Shown: positions 34,601-42,337 of the stretch, one piece after another
Layout of the letters: every line of letters starts with the position of its first letter
Numbering within the stretch: position 1 is the stretch's first letter
Source of the DNA: Streptomyces sp. 11x1
GTDB lineage: Bacteria > Actinomycetota > Actinomycetes > Streptomycetales > Streptomycetaceae
Direction of reading: 5' to 3'
DNA: 64,000 nt
Assembly (NCBI RefSeq): GCF_032598905.1
Contig: NZ_CP122458.1
Span: forward strand, 3,968,001 to 4,032,000
Made by a program: the position numbers and the translations under genes
Notes under the pieces: model-generated
Databases searched by the model: none
What the model was told of the DNA's origin: nothing
What the model saw: the letters and a program-made list of their open reading frames with translations, nothing else

Positions 34601-36382
34601 CTACTTCTTCGGCGGCACCGTCGGAACCGGCATCAGCGGCAGCCGGAGCGCGCCGAAGGCGTCCCCCGGGACCACCGGGTGCAGGGGCACCACGGGAGTG
34701 AGGCGTTCGTAGGCCTCCCCGGGGTCGGGGCGCCGGTCCGGCTCGCCGTTGTTGGGCCAGAACGACATCGCCCGCTCGGCCTGCGCCGTGATCGTCAGGG
34801 ACGGATTGACGCCCAGGTTCGCGGAGACGGCGGCGCCGTCGACGACCGAGATGCCGGGGTGGCCGTAGAGGCGGTGGTACGGGTCGATCACTCCGTCGTC
34901 CGCGGTGGCGCCGATGGGGCAGCCGCCGAGGAAGTGCGCGGTGAGCGGGGTGCCCATCAGCTCGCCCACGTTGCTGCCGGCGAAGCCGTTGATCTCGGCG
35001 GCGATGGTGGAGGCGGCCCGCGAAGCGGCCTCGATCTGCTTGGGGTTGGGCGCGCCGTGGCCCTGACGTGCCGTCAACAGGCCCTTGCCCAGGCCCTTCG
35101 GCTTCAGGTGGGTCGACAGGGAATTGTCCAGGGACTGCATCACCAGGCCGATGATGGTCCGCTCCGACCAGCGGCGGTTGGAGAGCGAACGGGCCACCAG
35201 CAAGGGGTGTTTGGCCGCGTACGCCAGCCAGCCGAGGACGCGGGCGGTGCCCGACGCGGTGCTGCCCGCGTACGGGACCTGGAGGATCGACAGGCCGCCC
35301 ATCGCGTTGGAGCCCTTGCCGTAGCGGACCGGCTCGATGTGGGTGTTCTCGTCGGGGTGGATGGAGGAGGTGATCGCCACGCCGCGGGTGAAGTCGACCT
35401 CGGGCGCGCCGTGCGCCTTGCGGTAGCGGCGGTTGTCGGTCTGGGCGCCGACCAGCGCTTCGGAGTTGGTGCGGGTCAGCATGCCCAGGCGGTCCGAGAG
35501 GTGCGGGAGTTGGCCGTTCGCCTTCATCCGGTGCAGGAGGGTCTGGGTGCCGTAGGTGCCGGCCGCGAGGACGACGCGGCGGGCCCTGAGCACCCGGCTC
35601 TCGCCCTTCCTGCGGTTGTCGGTCGGGAGGGTCGTCACGGCGTAGCCGCCCTGCGAGTCCTCCGTCACGGCCACGACCGTGGTCATCGGGTGGACCACCG
35701 CGCCCGCCTTCTCGGCGAGGTGGAGGTAGTTCTCGTTGAGCGTGTTCTTCGCGCCGTGGCGGCAGCCGGTCATGCATGCTCCGCACTCGGTGCAGGCGTT
35801 GCGGGCAGGGCCCGCGCCGCCGAAGTACGGGTCCGCGACCTGGTCGCCCGGCGCGGCTTTCGCCTTGCCGTCGGCGTCCTCGCCGTCACCGAAGAAGACG
35901 CCGACCGGGGCGAGGTGGAAGCTGTCGCCGACGCCCATCCGCTCGGCTGCGGCCTTCAGGTGCACGTCCGACGGGGTCATCGTCGGGTTGAGCCGTACGC
36001 CGAGCATGCGGCGGGCCTGGTCGTAGTACGGCTTCAACTCCTCCTGCCAGTCGGTGATGTCCTTCCACTGCGGGTCCTCGAAGAACGGCTCGGGCGGCAC
36101 GTAGAGGGTGTTGGCGTAGTTGAGGGAGCCGCCGCCCACGCCTGCTCCGGCCAGCACCATGACGTTGCCGAGGAGGTGGATGCGCTGGATGCCGTACAGG
36201 CCGAGGGCGGGCGCCCAGAGGTAGTTCTTCAGGTCCCAGGAGTTCTTGGGGAGGGTGGCTCGGGTGAAGCGACGGCCCGCTTCGAGGACGCCGACCTTGT
36301 AGCCCTTCTCGGTCAGGCGCAGGGCGGTGACCGAACCGCCGAAACCGGATCCGACGACGATGACGTCGTAGTCGTACGACAC
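34601..36382 (-). CDS. GMC-family FAD oxidoreductase (cholesterol-oxidase-like)
   Basis: 593 residues from GTG 36382, which has GAGGAGAAC just upstream. FAD binding: VIVVGSGFGGS at residues 7-17 and GVLEAGRRF at 31-39. GNVMVLAGAGVGGGSLNYAN (72-91) is the GMC signature. The C-terminal GMC_oxred part carries HFLGGCPIG with the conserved His, and GLNPSLT-like GVNPSLTITA. Unusually, C197, C200, C203 and C207 form a ferredoxin-like CxxCxxCxxxC cluster (ACTECGACMTGC). It oxidises an alcohol, possibly a sterol; the substrate is unknown. No signal peptide. Same strand as the dehydrogenase gene 111 bases upstream. Confidence 0.85.
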   Translation of the reverse strand: MSYDYDVIVVGSGFGGSVTALRLTEKGYKVGVLEAGRRFTRATLPKNSWDLKNYLWAPALGLYGIQRIHLLGNVMVLAGAGVGGGSLNYANTLYVPPEPFFEDPQWKDITDWQEELKPYYDQARRMLGVRLNPTMTPSDVHLKAAAERMGVGDSFHLAPVGVFFGDGEDADGKAKAAPGDQVADPYFGGAGPARNACTECGACMTGCRHGAKNTLNENYLHLAEKAGAVVHPMTTVVAVTEDSQGGYAVTTLPTDNRRKGESRVLRARRVVLAAGTYGTQTLLHRMKANGQLPHLSDRLGMLTRTNSEALVGAQTDNRRYRKAHGAPEVDFTRGVAITSSIHPDENTHIEPVRYGKGSNAMGGLSILQVPYAGSTASGTARVLGWLAYAAKHPLLVARSLSNRRWSERTIIGLVMQSLDNSLSTHLKPKGLGKGLLTARQGHGAPNPKQIEAASRAASTIAAEINGFAGSNVGELMGTPLTAHFLGGCPIGATADDGVIDPYHRLYGHPGISVVDGAAVSANLGVNPSLTITAQAERAMSFWPNNGEPDRRPDPGEAYERLTPVVPLHPVVPGDAFGALRLPLMPVPTVPPKK

Positions 36383-36493
36383 TTGTTCTCCTCGTTGAGA
36401 ACGGTCCTTGTCTGCGGGCCGTATGTGGTTGCTCGCGCCCACGCGGCGGAGCCGCATGTCGATACAGCCCCGCGCCCCTGAGGGCAGGGGCCG

Positions 36494-38131
36494 CTAGCGC
36501 AGCCGGAGTGCCTTCATCGCCCGGAGGCTGCGGCTCATGAACTGGGCGTACTTCTCGTCGTCCATGCCGAGGGACGGGGCCATGGGCAGCAGGCGCTGCT
36601 GGGCGACCGTCTGGGCCTCCGTGTACTTGAGGATGCCCTCGGAGCCGTGGCGGCGGCCGAGGCCGGAGTCCTTCATGCCGCCCATGGGGGACTGGACGGA
36701 GCCGTACGCGGAGGCGTAGCCCTCGTTGACGTTGACCGTGCCGGCGCGGACGCGGGAGGCGACCTCGCGGCCGCGGCGGCCGTCCTTGGTCCAGACGGAG
36801 GCATTGAGGCCGTACGCGGTGGAGTTGGCCTCCGCTATGGCCTCGTCCTCGTCCGTGAAGCGGTAGACGGAGACGACCGGGCCGAAGGTCTCCTCCGTGC
36901 ACACGGACATGGGCTCCGTGACGCCGTCGAGGATGGTCGGCTCGTAGAAGTAGGGGCCGATGTCGGGGCGGGCCACGCCGCCCGCGAGGACCTTCGCGCC
37001 CTTCTCCACGGCCTCGTCGACGTGGCGGGTGACGGTCTCCAGCTGGCGTTCGCCGACGAGGGAGCCCATGTCGGCGCCGTACGCGAGGGACGTGCCGAGG
37101 CGCATGGCCTTGGTGCGGGCGGCGAAGCGCTCCAGGAAGGCGTCGGCGATGGACTCGTGGACGTACAACCGCTCGATGGATATGCAGAGTTGGCCGGCGG
37201 AGGAGAAACAGGCGCGGACGGCGCCCGCCGCCGCCTTCTCGATGTCGGCGTCCGCGAGGACCAGCATCGCGTTCTTGCCGCCGAGTTCGAGAGAGACGCC
37301 GACGAGGCGGGCGGCCGCGCCCTGGGCGACCTCGCGCCCAGTGCGGGTGGAGCCGGTGAAGGAGACGTAGTCGGCGTGCTTGACGACCTCGGGGCCGATG
37401 ACGGGTCCCTCGCCGAGGACGACCTGGAAGACGTCGGCGGGCAGGCCGGCCTCGATGAGCAGGTCGCGGGCCCACAGGGCGGTCAGGCAGGTCTCCGTGT
37501 CGGGCTTCATCACGACGGCGTTGCCCGCGACGAAGGCGGGGATCGCGTCGCCGACGGAGAGTTCGAGGGGGTAGTTCCAGGGGGCGATCTGGCCGATCAC
37601 GCCGCGCGGGTGGCGGAGTTCGGTGACCTTGGTGAGGGTCGGGACGGCGCCGGTGTGCCGTTTCGGCTTGAGGTAGAAGGGGGCCTTGCGGCCGTAGTGA
37701 CGTGCGGCGACCGCGACGGCCTGGACCTCCTCGTGGGCGTGGAGGCGGGCCTTGCCGGTCTCCAGCTGGATGAGGTCGAGCACCTCGGCCTGGCGTTCGA
37801 GGACCAGGTCGTGGAAGCGGAGCAGGACGGCGGCGCGCTCCCGCACGGACCGCTGGGCCCAGACGGCCTGCGCGGCGCGGGCCGTCGCGTAGGCCTGCTC
37901 CACGTCCTCGGGGGTGGACTCCGGCAGGTCGGCGAGCTTCTCACCGGTGAACGGCGTGTGGTTGGCGGTGCGGCCGGAGCCGACCACGCCCTTGGTGAGC
38001 TGGGCGACCAGTTCGGGAGTGACCACGTCGGCGGCGGTACGGGCGCCCTGCGGGGCTGCCGCGAGGGGGTTGGTGCCGGTCGTTACCGTGGTGGTCGTAC
38101 CGGTCTTCTCGGGGGCCTGCGAGTCCGTCAT
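36494..38131 (-). CDS. Succinate-semialdehyde dehydrogenase (NAD(P)+)
   Basis: 545 residues. Aldehyde dehydrogenase landmarks: IAPWNYPLELSVGDAIPAFV and MKPDTET (cofactor), FTGSTRTGREVA, the base Glu in SLELGGKN and the catalytic Cys in SSAGQLC. YGLNASVWTKD and MGGMKDSGLGRRHG close the domain. Within the superfamily the whole pattern best fits the long actinobacterial succinic-semialdehyde dehydrogenases of GABA degradation, but other aldehydes remain possible. The N-terminal Thr-rich ~30 residues are variable. ATG 38131 begins MTDSQAPEK; no clear ribosome site. Probably co-transcribed with the GMC gene. Confidence 0.85.
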   Translation of the reverse strand: MTDSQAPEKTGTTTTVTTGTNPLAAAPQGARTAADVVTPELVAQLTKGVVGSGRTANHTPFTGEKLADLPESTPEDVEQAYATARAAQAVWAQRSVRERAAVLLRFHDLVLERQAEVLDLIQLETGKARLHAHEEVQAVAVAARHYGRKAPFYLKPKRHTGAVPTLTKVTELRHPRGVIGQIAPWNYPLELSVGDAIPAFVAGNAVVMKPDTETCLTALWARDLLIEAGLPADVFQVVLGEGPVIGPEVVKHADYVSFTGSTRTGREVAQGAAARLVGVSLELGGKNAMLVLADADIEKAAAGAVRACFSSAGQLCISIERLYVHESIADAFLERFAARTKAMRLGTSLAYGADMGSLVGERQLETVTRHVDEAVEKGAKVLAGGVARPDIGPYFYEPTILDGVTEPMSVCTEETFGPVVSVYRFTDEDEAIAEANSTAYGLNASVWTKDGRRGREVASRVRAGTVNVNEGYASAYGSVQSPMGGMKDSGLGRRHGSEGILKYTEAQTVAQQRLLPMAPSLGMDDEKYAQFMSRSLRAMKALRLR

Positions 38132-38303
38132 GACGCGCAGGGTATTCCGGACCGTACGACTTTGGGTACCCGGCGGTAACAGGCTTTCACCGGGCGCACA
38201 CACCACGCCAGTGATCGCTGGCAACGAAGTGGCTCATCAGGGCGGCGGGCGGTGGCGTGCGGCCGCGAATGCGGCGTGGATCACGTCCGTGCGCGGCGGC
38301 TGC

Positions 38304-40232
38304 CTACGGTCCGATCTCCAGCCGCTCCCGCGCCCCTTTGAAGACGGCCGTGCCCTTCTTCTCGTCCGCCGTGCCCTTCGGCATGTCCACCCGCAGTTCG
38401 TACATCCGGTCGTCGTCGGTGCGGACGATCAGTTCCAGGACGCGGGTGGGTGTGCCGTCCAGGTAGTGGGTGGTGTCGGCGAGGACGGCCTCCTGGTCGT
38501 GGAAGCTCGTGGTGGTGTAGTTGGCGGTCGACTTCACGTCGCCCGCCACGATGTCCGTGGAGTCCTTGGCCTGTTCCATGGGTGAGGCGGGCGCCTCGTC
38601 CCACTGTGTCAGCCGCACCCGGACGACCTCCTCGCCCTCGTAGGTGACGGCACGGGGCTGCTCGTCGTCGCCGCCTTCCGCGCGGATCCGTTCATAGGGC
38701 ACGGGGAGGGCGAGGACGGCGTCCATGGCCTCCTCGCGGTGGGCCACCCAGCGCGTGCCGGCCGTGGTGCCCGAAGTGGGGTCGGTGCTCGGGGACTCGA
38801 CGCGGGCGTCCACCCACCCGACCGTTGGCTCGGCGACCTCGGTGACACCGCCGCCGGTGTCGAGCGCGACCCCGGCCCAGGCTCCCCCGGCGGTCAGCAG
38901 CAGCCCGACGGCGGCCAGAGCGACGAGACGACCGGCACGCGACCTGCGCCGGGGGCGCACGGCGCCGACCGGCCCGACTTCGGTGTCGGGCGCGTCATCG
39001 GGCTTCTCGCCCAGTGCGTTCTCGGACTCCTCACCCCGTAAGTTCTCGGGCCTCGCACTGTGCACGGCCTCGGGCCTCGCACCTTGCACGGCCTCGGGTC
39101 TCGCACCCCGTGCGCTCTCCGGCTCCTCACCCCGTACGTTCTGCGGCCTCCGCTGCTGCGGCCCGGCGGCATCCTGCGGCTTTTCGCCGAGCCGTAGCGT
39201 CCGCGTCCCCACGTCCTCGCTCGACTCGCGGAGCCCGGACGGCGTCCGGAGGTCGGGCGTCCGGCCCTCCGCCACCTCCTTCAGGAACCCGGCGGTCTCC
39301 TCGGCGTCCGGGCGGAGCGCCGGGTCCTTGGCCAGCAGGCGTACGAGCAGGGGGGCGAGAGGGCCCGCCCGCTCCGGCGCCGGCGGTTCGGCGGCGAGGA
39401 TCGCGGCGAGCGTGGACTCCAGGGTGGTGCGGCGGAAGGGGGACCAGCCCTCGACGGCGGCGTAGAGGAGGACGCCGAGCGACCAGAGGTCGGAGGGCGG
39501 GCCGGCGGCGCCGGGGCCGGCCATTCGCTCGGGGGCGACGCATTCGAGCGACCCGACGAACTCCCCTGTCACGGTGAGCGATTCCTCGCCCTGGACGTGG
39601 GCGATGCCGAAGTCGGTGAGGACGACCTGGCCGTGCGGACCGAGGAGGACGTTGGCGGGTTTGACGTCCCGGTGCACGATGCCGACGCCGTGCGCGGCGT
39701 GCAGCGCTCCGACGACGGCGATGCCGACGCGGGCTGCCTCGACCGGGGTGAGGGCGCCACGTCTGAGCACCTCGTGCAGGGACTCGCCGCGGACCAGTTC
39801 CATGACGATCCACGGCGCCCCGTCCTCGACCACGACGTCGTGGATGGTGACGGCGGACGGGTGGTCGACGCGGGCGGCGGCGCGGGCCTCACGGTAGAGC
39901 CGGTTGGCGGCCCGCCGACGGGCGTCCTGCTCAGGGTCGCCGGGCCCGCCGGGACTGCCCGAACAACCGGGGCCGTACGGGCCATGCGGACCGTCCAAGC
40001 CATGCGGGCCGTTCAGGTCGTGCGAGCCGTACGGGTCGCCAGGGAGCTTGGGCTGTTTGACGGCGACTTCGCGGTCGACGAGTTCGTCGACCGCCCTCCA
40101 GACGGTGCCCATGCCGCCCGATCCGACGCGTTCCGTGAGACGGTAACGGCCGCCGACGAGACGACCGGTGGCCCGGGACGCCCGGACGCCGGACGGGAGT
40201 TCGTCGCGCGGATGTTCGCCGTCGTCGCTCAT
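38304..40232 (-). CDS. Transmembrane Ser/Thr protein kinase (first of four)
   Basis: 642 residues. The kinase domain is at about 30-300: glycine loop VGSGGMGTVW, catalytic Lys59 in VAVKQ, HRDVKPANVLL and DFGIAHV. A Gly/Pro/His insert between the Lys and helix C (DLNGPHGLDGPHGPYGPG) is unusual. After the kinase, a juxtamembrane region repeats the motif R-P-E-A-V/N-x-x-A-R every ~10 residues (SARGARPEAVQGARPEAVHS). One helix (GRLVALAAVGLLLTAGGAWA) leads to a ~170-residue outer domain. It phosphorylates unknown targets. Fourth-codon-level features are normal. ATG 40232. Confidence 0.93.
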   Translation of the reverse strand: MSDDGEHPRDELPSGVRASRATGRLVGGRYRLTERVGSGGMGTVWRAVDELVDREVAVKQPKLPGDPYGSHDLNGPHGLDGPHGPYGPGCSGSPGGPGDPEQDARRRAANRLYREARAAARVDHPSAVTIHDVVVEDGAPWIVMELVRGESLHEVLRRGALTPVEAARVGIAVVGALHAAHGVGIVHRDVKPANVLLGPHGQVVLTDFGIAHVQGEESLTVTGEFVGSLECVAPERMAGPGAAGPPSDLWSLGVLLYAAVEGWSPFRRTTLESTLAAILAAEPPAPERAGPLAPLLVRLLAKDPALRPDAEETAGFLKEVAEGRTPDLRTPSGLRESSEDVGTRTLRLGEKPQDAAGPQQRRPQNVRGEEPESARGARPEAVQGARPEAVHSARPENLRGEESENALGEKPDDAPDTEVGPVGAVRPRRRSRAGRLVALAAVGLLLTAGGAWAGVALDTGGGVTEVAEPTVGWVDARVESPSTDPTSGTTAGTRWVAHREEAMDAVLALPVPYERIRAEGGDDEQPRAVTYEGEEVVRVRLTQWDEAPASPMEQAKDSTDIVAGDVKSTANYTTTSFHDQEAVLADTTHYLDGTPTRVLELIVRTDDDRMYELRVDMPKGTADEKKGTAVFKGARERLEIGP

Positions 40233-40292
40233 GCCCCATCAGTACCGTGCGAGGGCGGAGCTTGTCGACGCGGACCCGGTCGACCGGCGTTT

Positions 40293-41681
40293 CTAGCGTC
40301 GGCGGTTCCACAACTCCTGGGCCCAGCCGTACCGTTCGCGGTGCTTGGGCAGCGCCGTACGGCCGACCGCGGCGGCGAGTTTGCGCAACCGGCGCCAGTC
40401 CAGGGGCGGTTTGGGCTCGGGGACGCCGGGGCGGTCGCGGGGCACGCGGACGCGCAGGGCCTTCGGCGAGACCCGGCAGTGGACGGGGGTCGGCAGGACG
40501 AGGGCCTCGCCGTCGACGCCGACCTCGATCTCCGGCCGGTCGGCCTCGACGACGATCTCGTCGGCGACGAGGAGACTGAGGCCGGGGGCGTTCGGGCCGA
40601 GGACGAGTCCGGCGGCCTCGGCGGCGCTGTCGACGCGGACGCCGACGACACCGAGCACGCCGGCGTCGAGCCGTTCGCGGCGGCCGAGACCGACGAGGTC
40701 GTCACTGCGGTAGACGTTGTTGCTGACGAGGACGGCCTGGGGCGCGTCGATGACGGCGTCCCCGATGCGGGCCGTGAGCCGGGGACCCCGCTGGTGCGTG
40801 AGCAGTTCGGGCAGCAGTTCCAGGGTGGTGCGGACCTTGTCGTCGCGGTAGGCGGGGCTCTGCACGACGGCCGCGTACGCACCGAACGAGGCGTTGTTGA
40901 CGAAGGGGTGGCCGCTGGCGTAGCCGAGGTCGACGTGGAGTTCGACGCCCTTGTCGGTGAGGGCGTCGAGGCAGGCGGCGGGATTGTCGCGGTCGAGGCC
41001 GAGGTCCATGGCGAAGTGGTTGCGGGTGCCGGCGGAGATGACGAGCAGCGGGACGTCGTACGCGGCGGCGATGGCGGCGACCTGGGCCTGGGTGCCGTCG
41101 CCGCCGGCGACGCCGAGGAGGTCGGCGCCGTTCCTGACGGCGTCCCGGGCGAGGACGGCGACGTCCTCGTGGCGCGCGGGGTCGAGCAGGTGGACGGTGG
41201 CGCCGAGTCGTTCGGCGCGCTCCTTCAGCCGGAAGCGTTCGACCTTTCCGCCGCCGGACTTGGGGTTCATGATGAGGAAGGGGCGGGTGGGGGCCGGGAC
41301 GCGGTGTTCGGGGACGTGCACCTGATGGGACTTGGTGCTGCTGAGGGCGAACTTGCCGGACCAGACGGCGACGCTCCACAGGGCGGCGGAGACGATCACG
41401 ACCCAGAGCAGGTTGACGACGGCGAACCACCAGACGACGCCGACCGGTGCGGCCACGGCCAGCACTCCCGCCGCGACGCGGGCGGGGCCGCGCCGGGTCA
41501 GTACCCACCAGAGGGCGGCCACGGTGAGGCCGGCGCCCAGCACGACACCGGCGACGAGGAGGAGGCTCGCCCCGCGGGCGTAGCCGAGGGGCAGCAGCAC
41601 GGCGAGGACCGCGCAGCCGAGGGCGGCCCTGGCCGCCCAGCGTTGTCTCGCGTGCGCCCGTACGTCCAGGTGTTCGATGCC
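40293..41681 (-). CDS. Diacylglycerol-kinase-family lipid kinase with N-terminal membrane helices
   Basis: 462 residues from GTG 41681. About four hydrophobic segments occupy the first ~130 residues (LGCAVLAVLLPLGYA, LLLVAGVVLGAGLTVAALWW, VAAGVLAVAAPVGVVWWFAV, LLWVVIVSAALWSVAVW). The catalytic domain then starts with FLIMNPKSGGGKVERF, followed by LLGVAGGDGTQAQVAAIA (the GGDGT nucleotide loop) and HFAMDLGLDRDN. YASGHPFVNNASFGAYA and the two-strand C-terminal lobe complete the DagK/YegS fold. It likely phosphorylates a lipid or polyprenol. GTG 41681 is chosen over ATG 41726 for the GAAGGGCGAGC ahead of it; uncertain. Confidence 0.85.
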   Translation of the reverse strand, partial: GIEHLDVRAHARQRWAARAALGCAVLAVLLPLGYARGASLLLVAGVVLGAGLTVAALWWVLTRRGPARVAAGVLAVAAPVGVVWWFAVVNLLWVVIVSAALWSVAVWSGKFALSSTKSHQVHVPEHRVPAPTRPFLIMNPKSGGGKVERFRLKERAERLGATVHLLDPARHEDVAVLARDAVRNGADLLGVAGGDGTQAQVAAIAAAYDVPLLVISAGTRNHFAMDLGLDRDNPAACLDALTDKGVELHVDLGYASGHPFVNNASFGAYAAVVQSPAYRDDKVRTTLELLPELLTHQRGPRLTARIGDAVIDAPQAVLVSNNVYRSDDLVGLGRRERLDAGVLGVVGVRVDSAAEAAGLVLGPNAPGLSLLVADEIVVEADRPEIEVGVDGEALVLPTPVHCRVSPKALRVRVPRDRPGVPEPKPPLDWRRLRKLAAAVGRTALPKHRERYGWAQELWNRRR

Positions 41682-41779
41682 CACGCTCGCTCGCCCTTCG
41701 CGCCGATCATGCACTTGACACGGCATGTTAGGGGCTGCGGGCCGGGCGAAGCGACGATTGCCGAGGACGAGGACAAAAG

Positions 41780-41817
41780 ATCCGGTGGGCCACCGCCGAA
41801 GCGGTGACCCACCGGAT
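41780..41817 (-). terminator. Terminator of the toxin-immunity operon
   Basis: ATCCGGTGGGCCACCGC (41780-41796) pairs with GCGGTGACCCACCGGAT (41801-41817), 16 of 17 positions, loop CGAA. On the minus strand TCTTTTGTCC follows, giving the T-tract. Confidence 0.9.
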
Positions 41818-41827
41818 GTGTCGCGGA

Positions 41828-42337
41828 CTAACCCGCTTTCACCGGCACGAGCCGGTGCAGTCTCGCCGCGCAGTGCGGAGCGAGCGGGACTTCGGCGCTG
41901 TCGATCCGATAGGCACCCGCCTCGCTTTCGAGGACGAACAGGTCGTCCTCGGTCGCTTCGGCGCCCGGAAGCGCCGCGTCCATGAGCGCGAGACTTCCGT
42001 CGCTCTCCAGCACCGGTCCCTCACGCCAGACGATGGAGTCGAGATCGACCTCGGACGCGTGCGCACGCATCTCGTCCTCGGAGTTCGCGTGCACCCACTG
42101 GACGATCAGAGAACGCGACTCCAGGACCGTGCTCGCCAGGGGTTCGTCCCCGAGGACCACCACGTTGCGGCCCGGCAGCAGGTAGCACTCCGACCGTCCG
42201 GCGTCCGTCCCCTCGATGACGAGATCGTAGTCACCCTCGTATCCCGTCCAGGTGGGAAGCAGCGACACCGGAGCCAGCAGGAAGGGACCGCCGTCCGTCT
42301 CCAGCCATTCACGGCCCTCAATAGCCCTGTGCGTCAT
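41828..42337 (-). CDS. Immunity protein of the RHS toxin, Imm21-like
   Basis: 169 residues. The opening EWLETDGGPFLLAPVSLLPT and the following WxG-containing region fit the Imm21 family of polymorphic-toxin immunity proteins as I remember it. The rest is acidic and beta-rich (SECYLLPGRNVVVLGDEPLA, SLIVQWVHANSEDEM). There is no signal peptide or membrane helix, so it acts in the cytoplasm, where a nuclease toxin would work. The ATG overlaps the toxin gene end by 20 bases and follows GAAAGGG. Position is the strongest evidence: it is directly after the toxin tip. Confidence 0.75.
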   Translation of the reverse strand: MTHRAIEGREWLETDGGPFLLAPVSLLPTWTGYEGDYDLVIEGTDAGRSECYLLPGRNVVVLGDEPLASTVLESRSLIVQWVHANSEDEMRAHASEVDLDSIVWREGPVLESDGSLALMDAALPGAEATEDDLFVLESEAGAYRIDSAEVPLAPHCAARLHRLVPVKAG

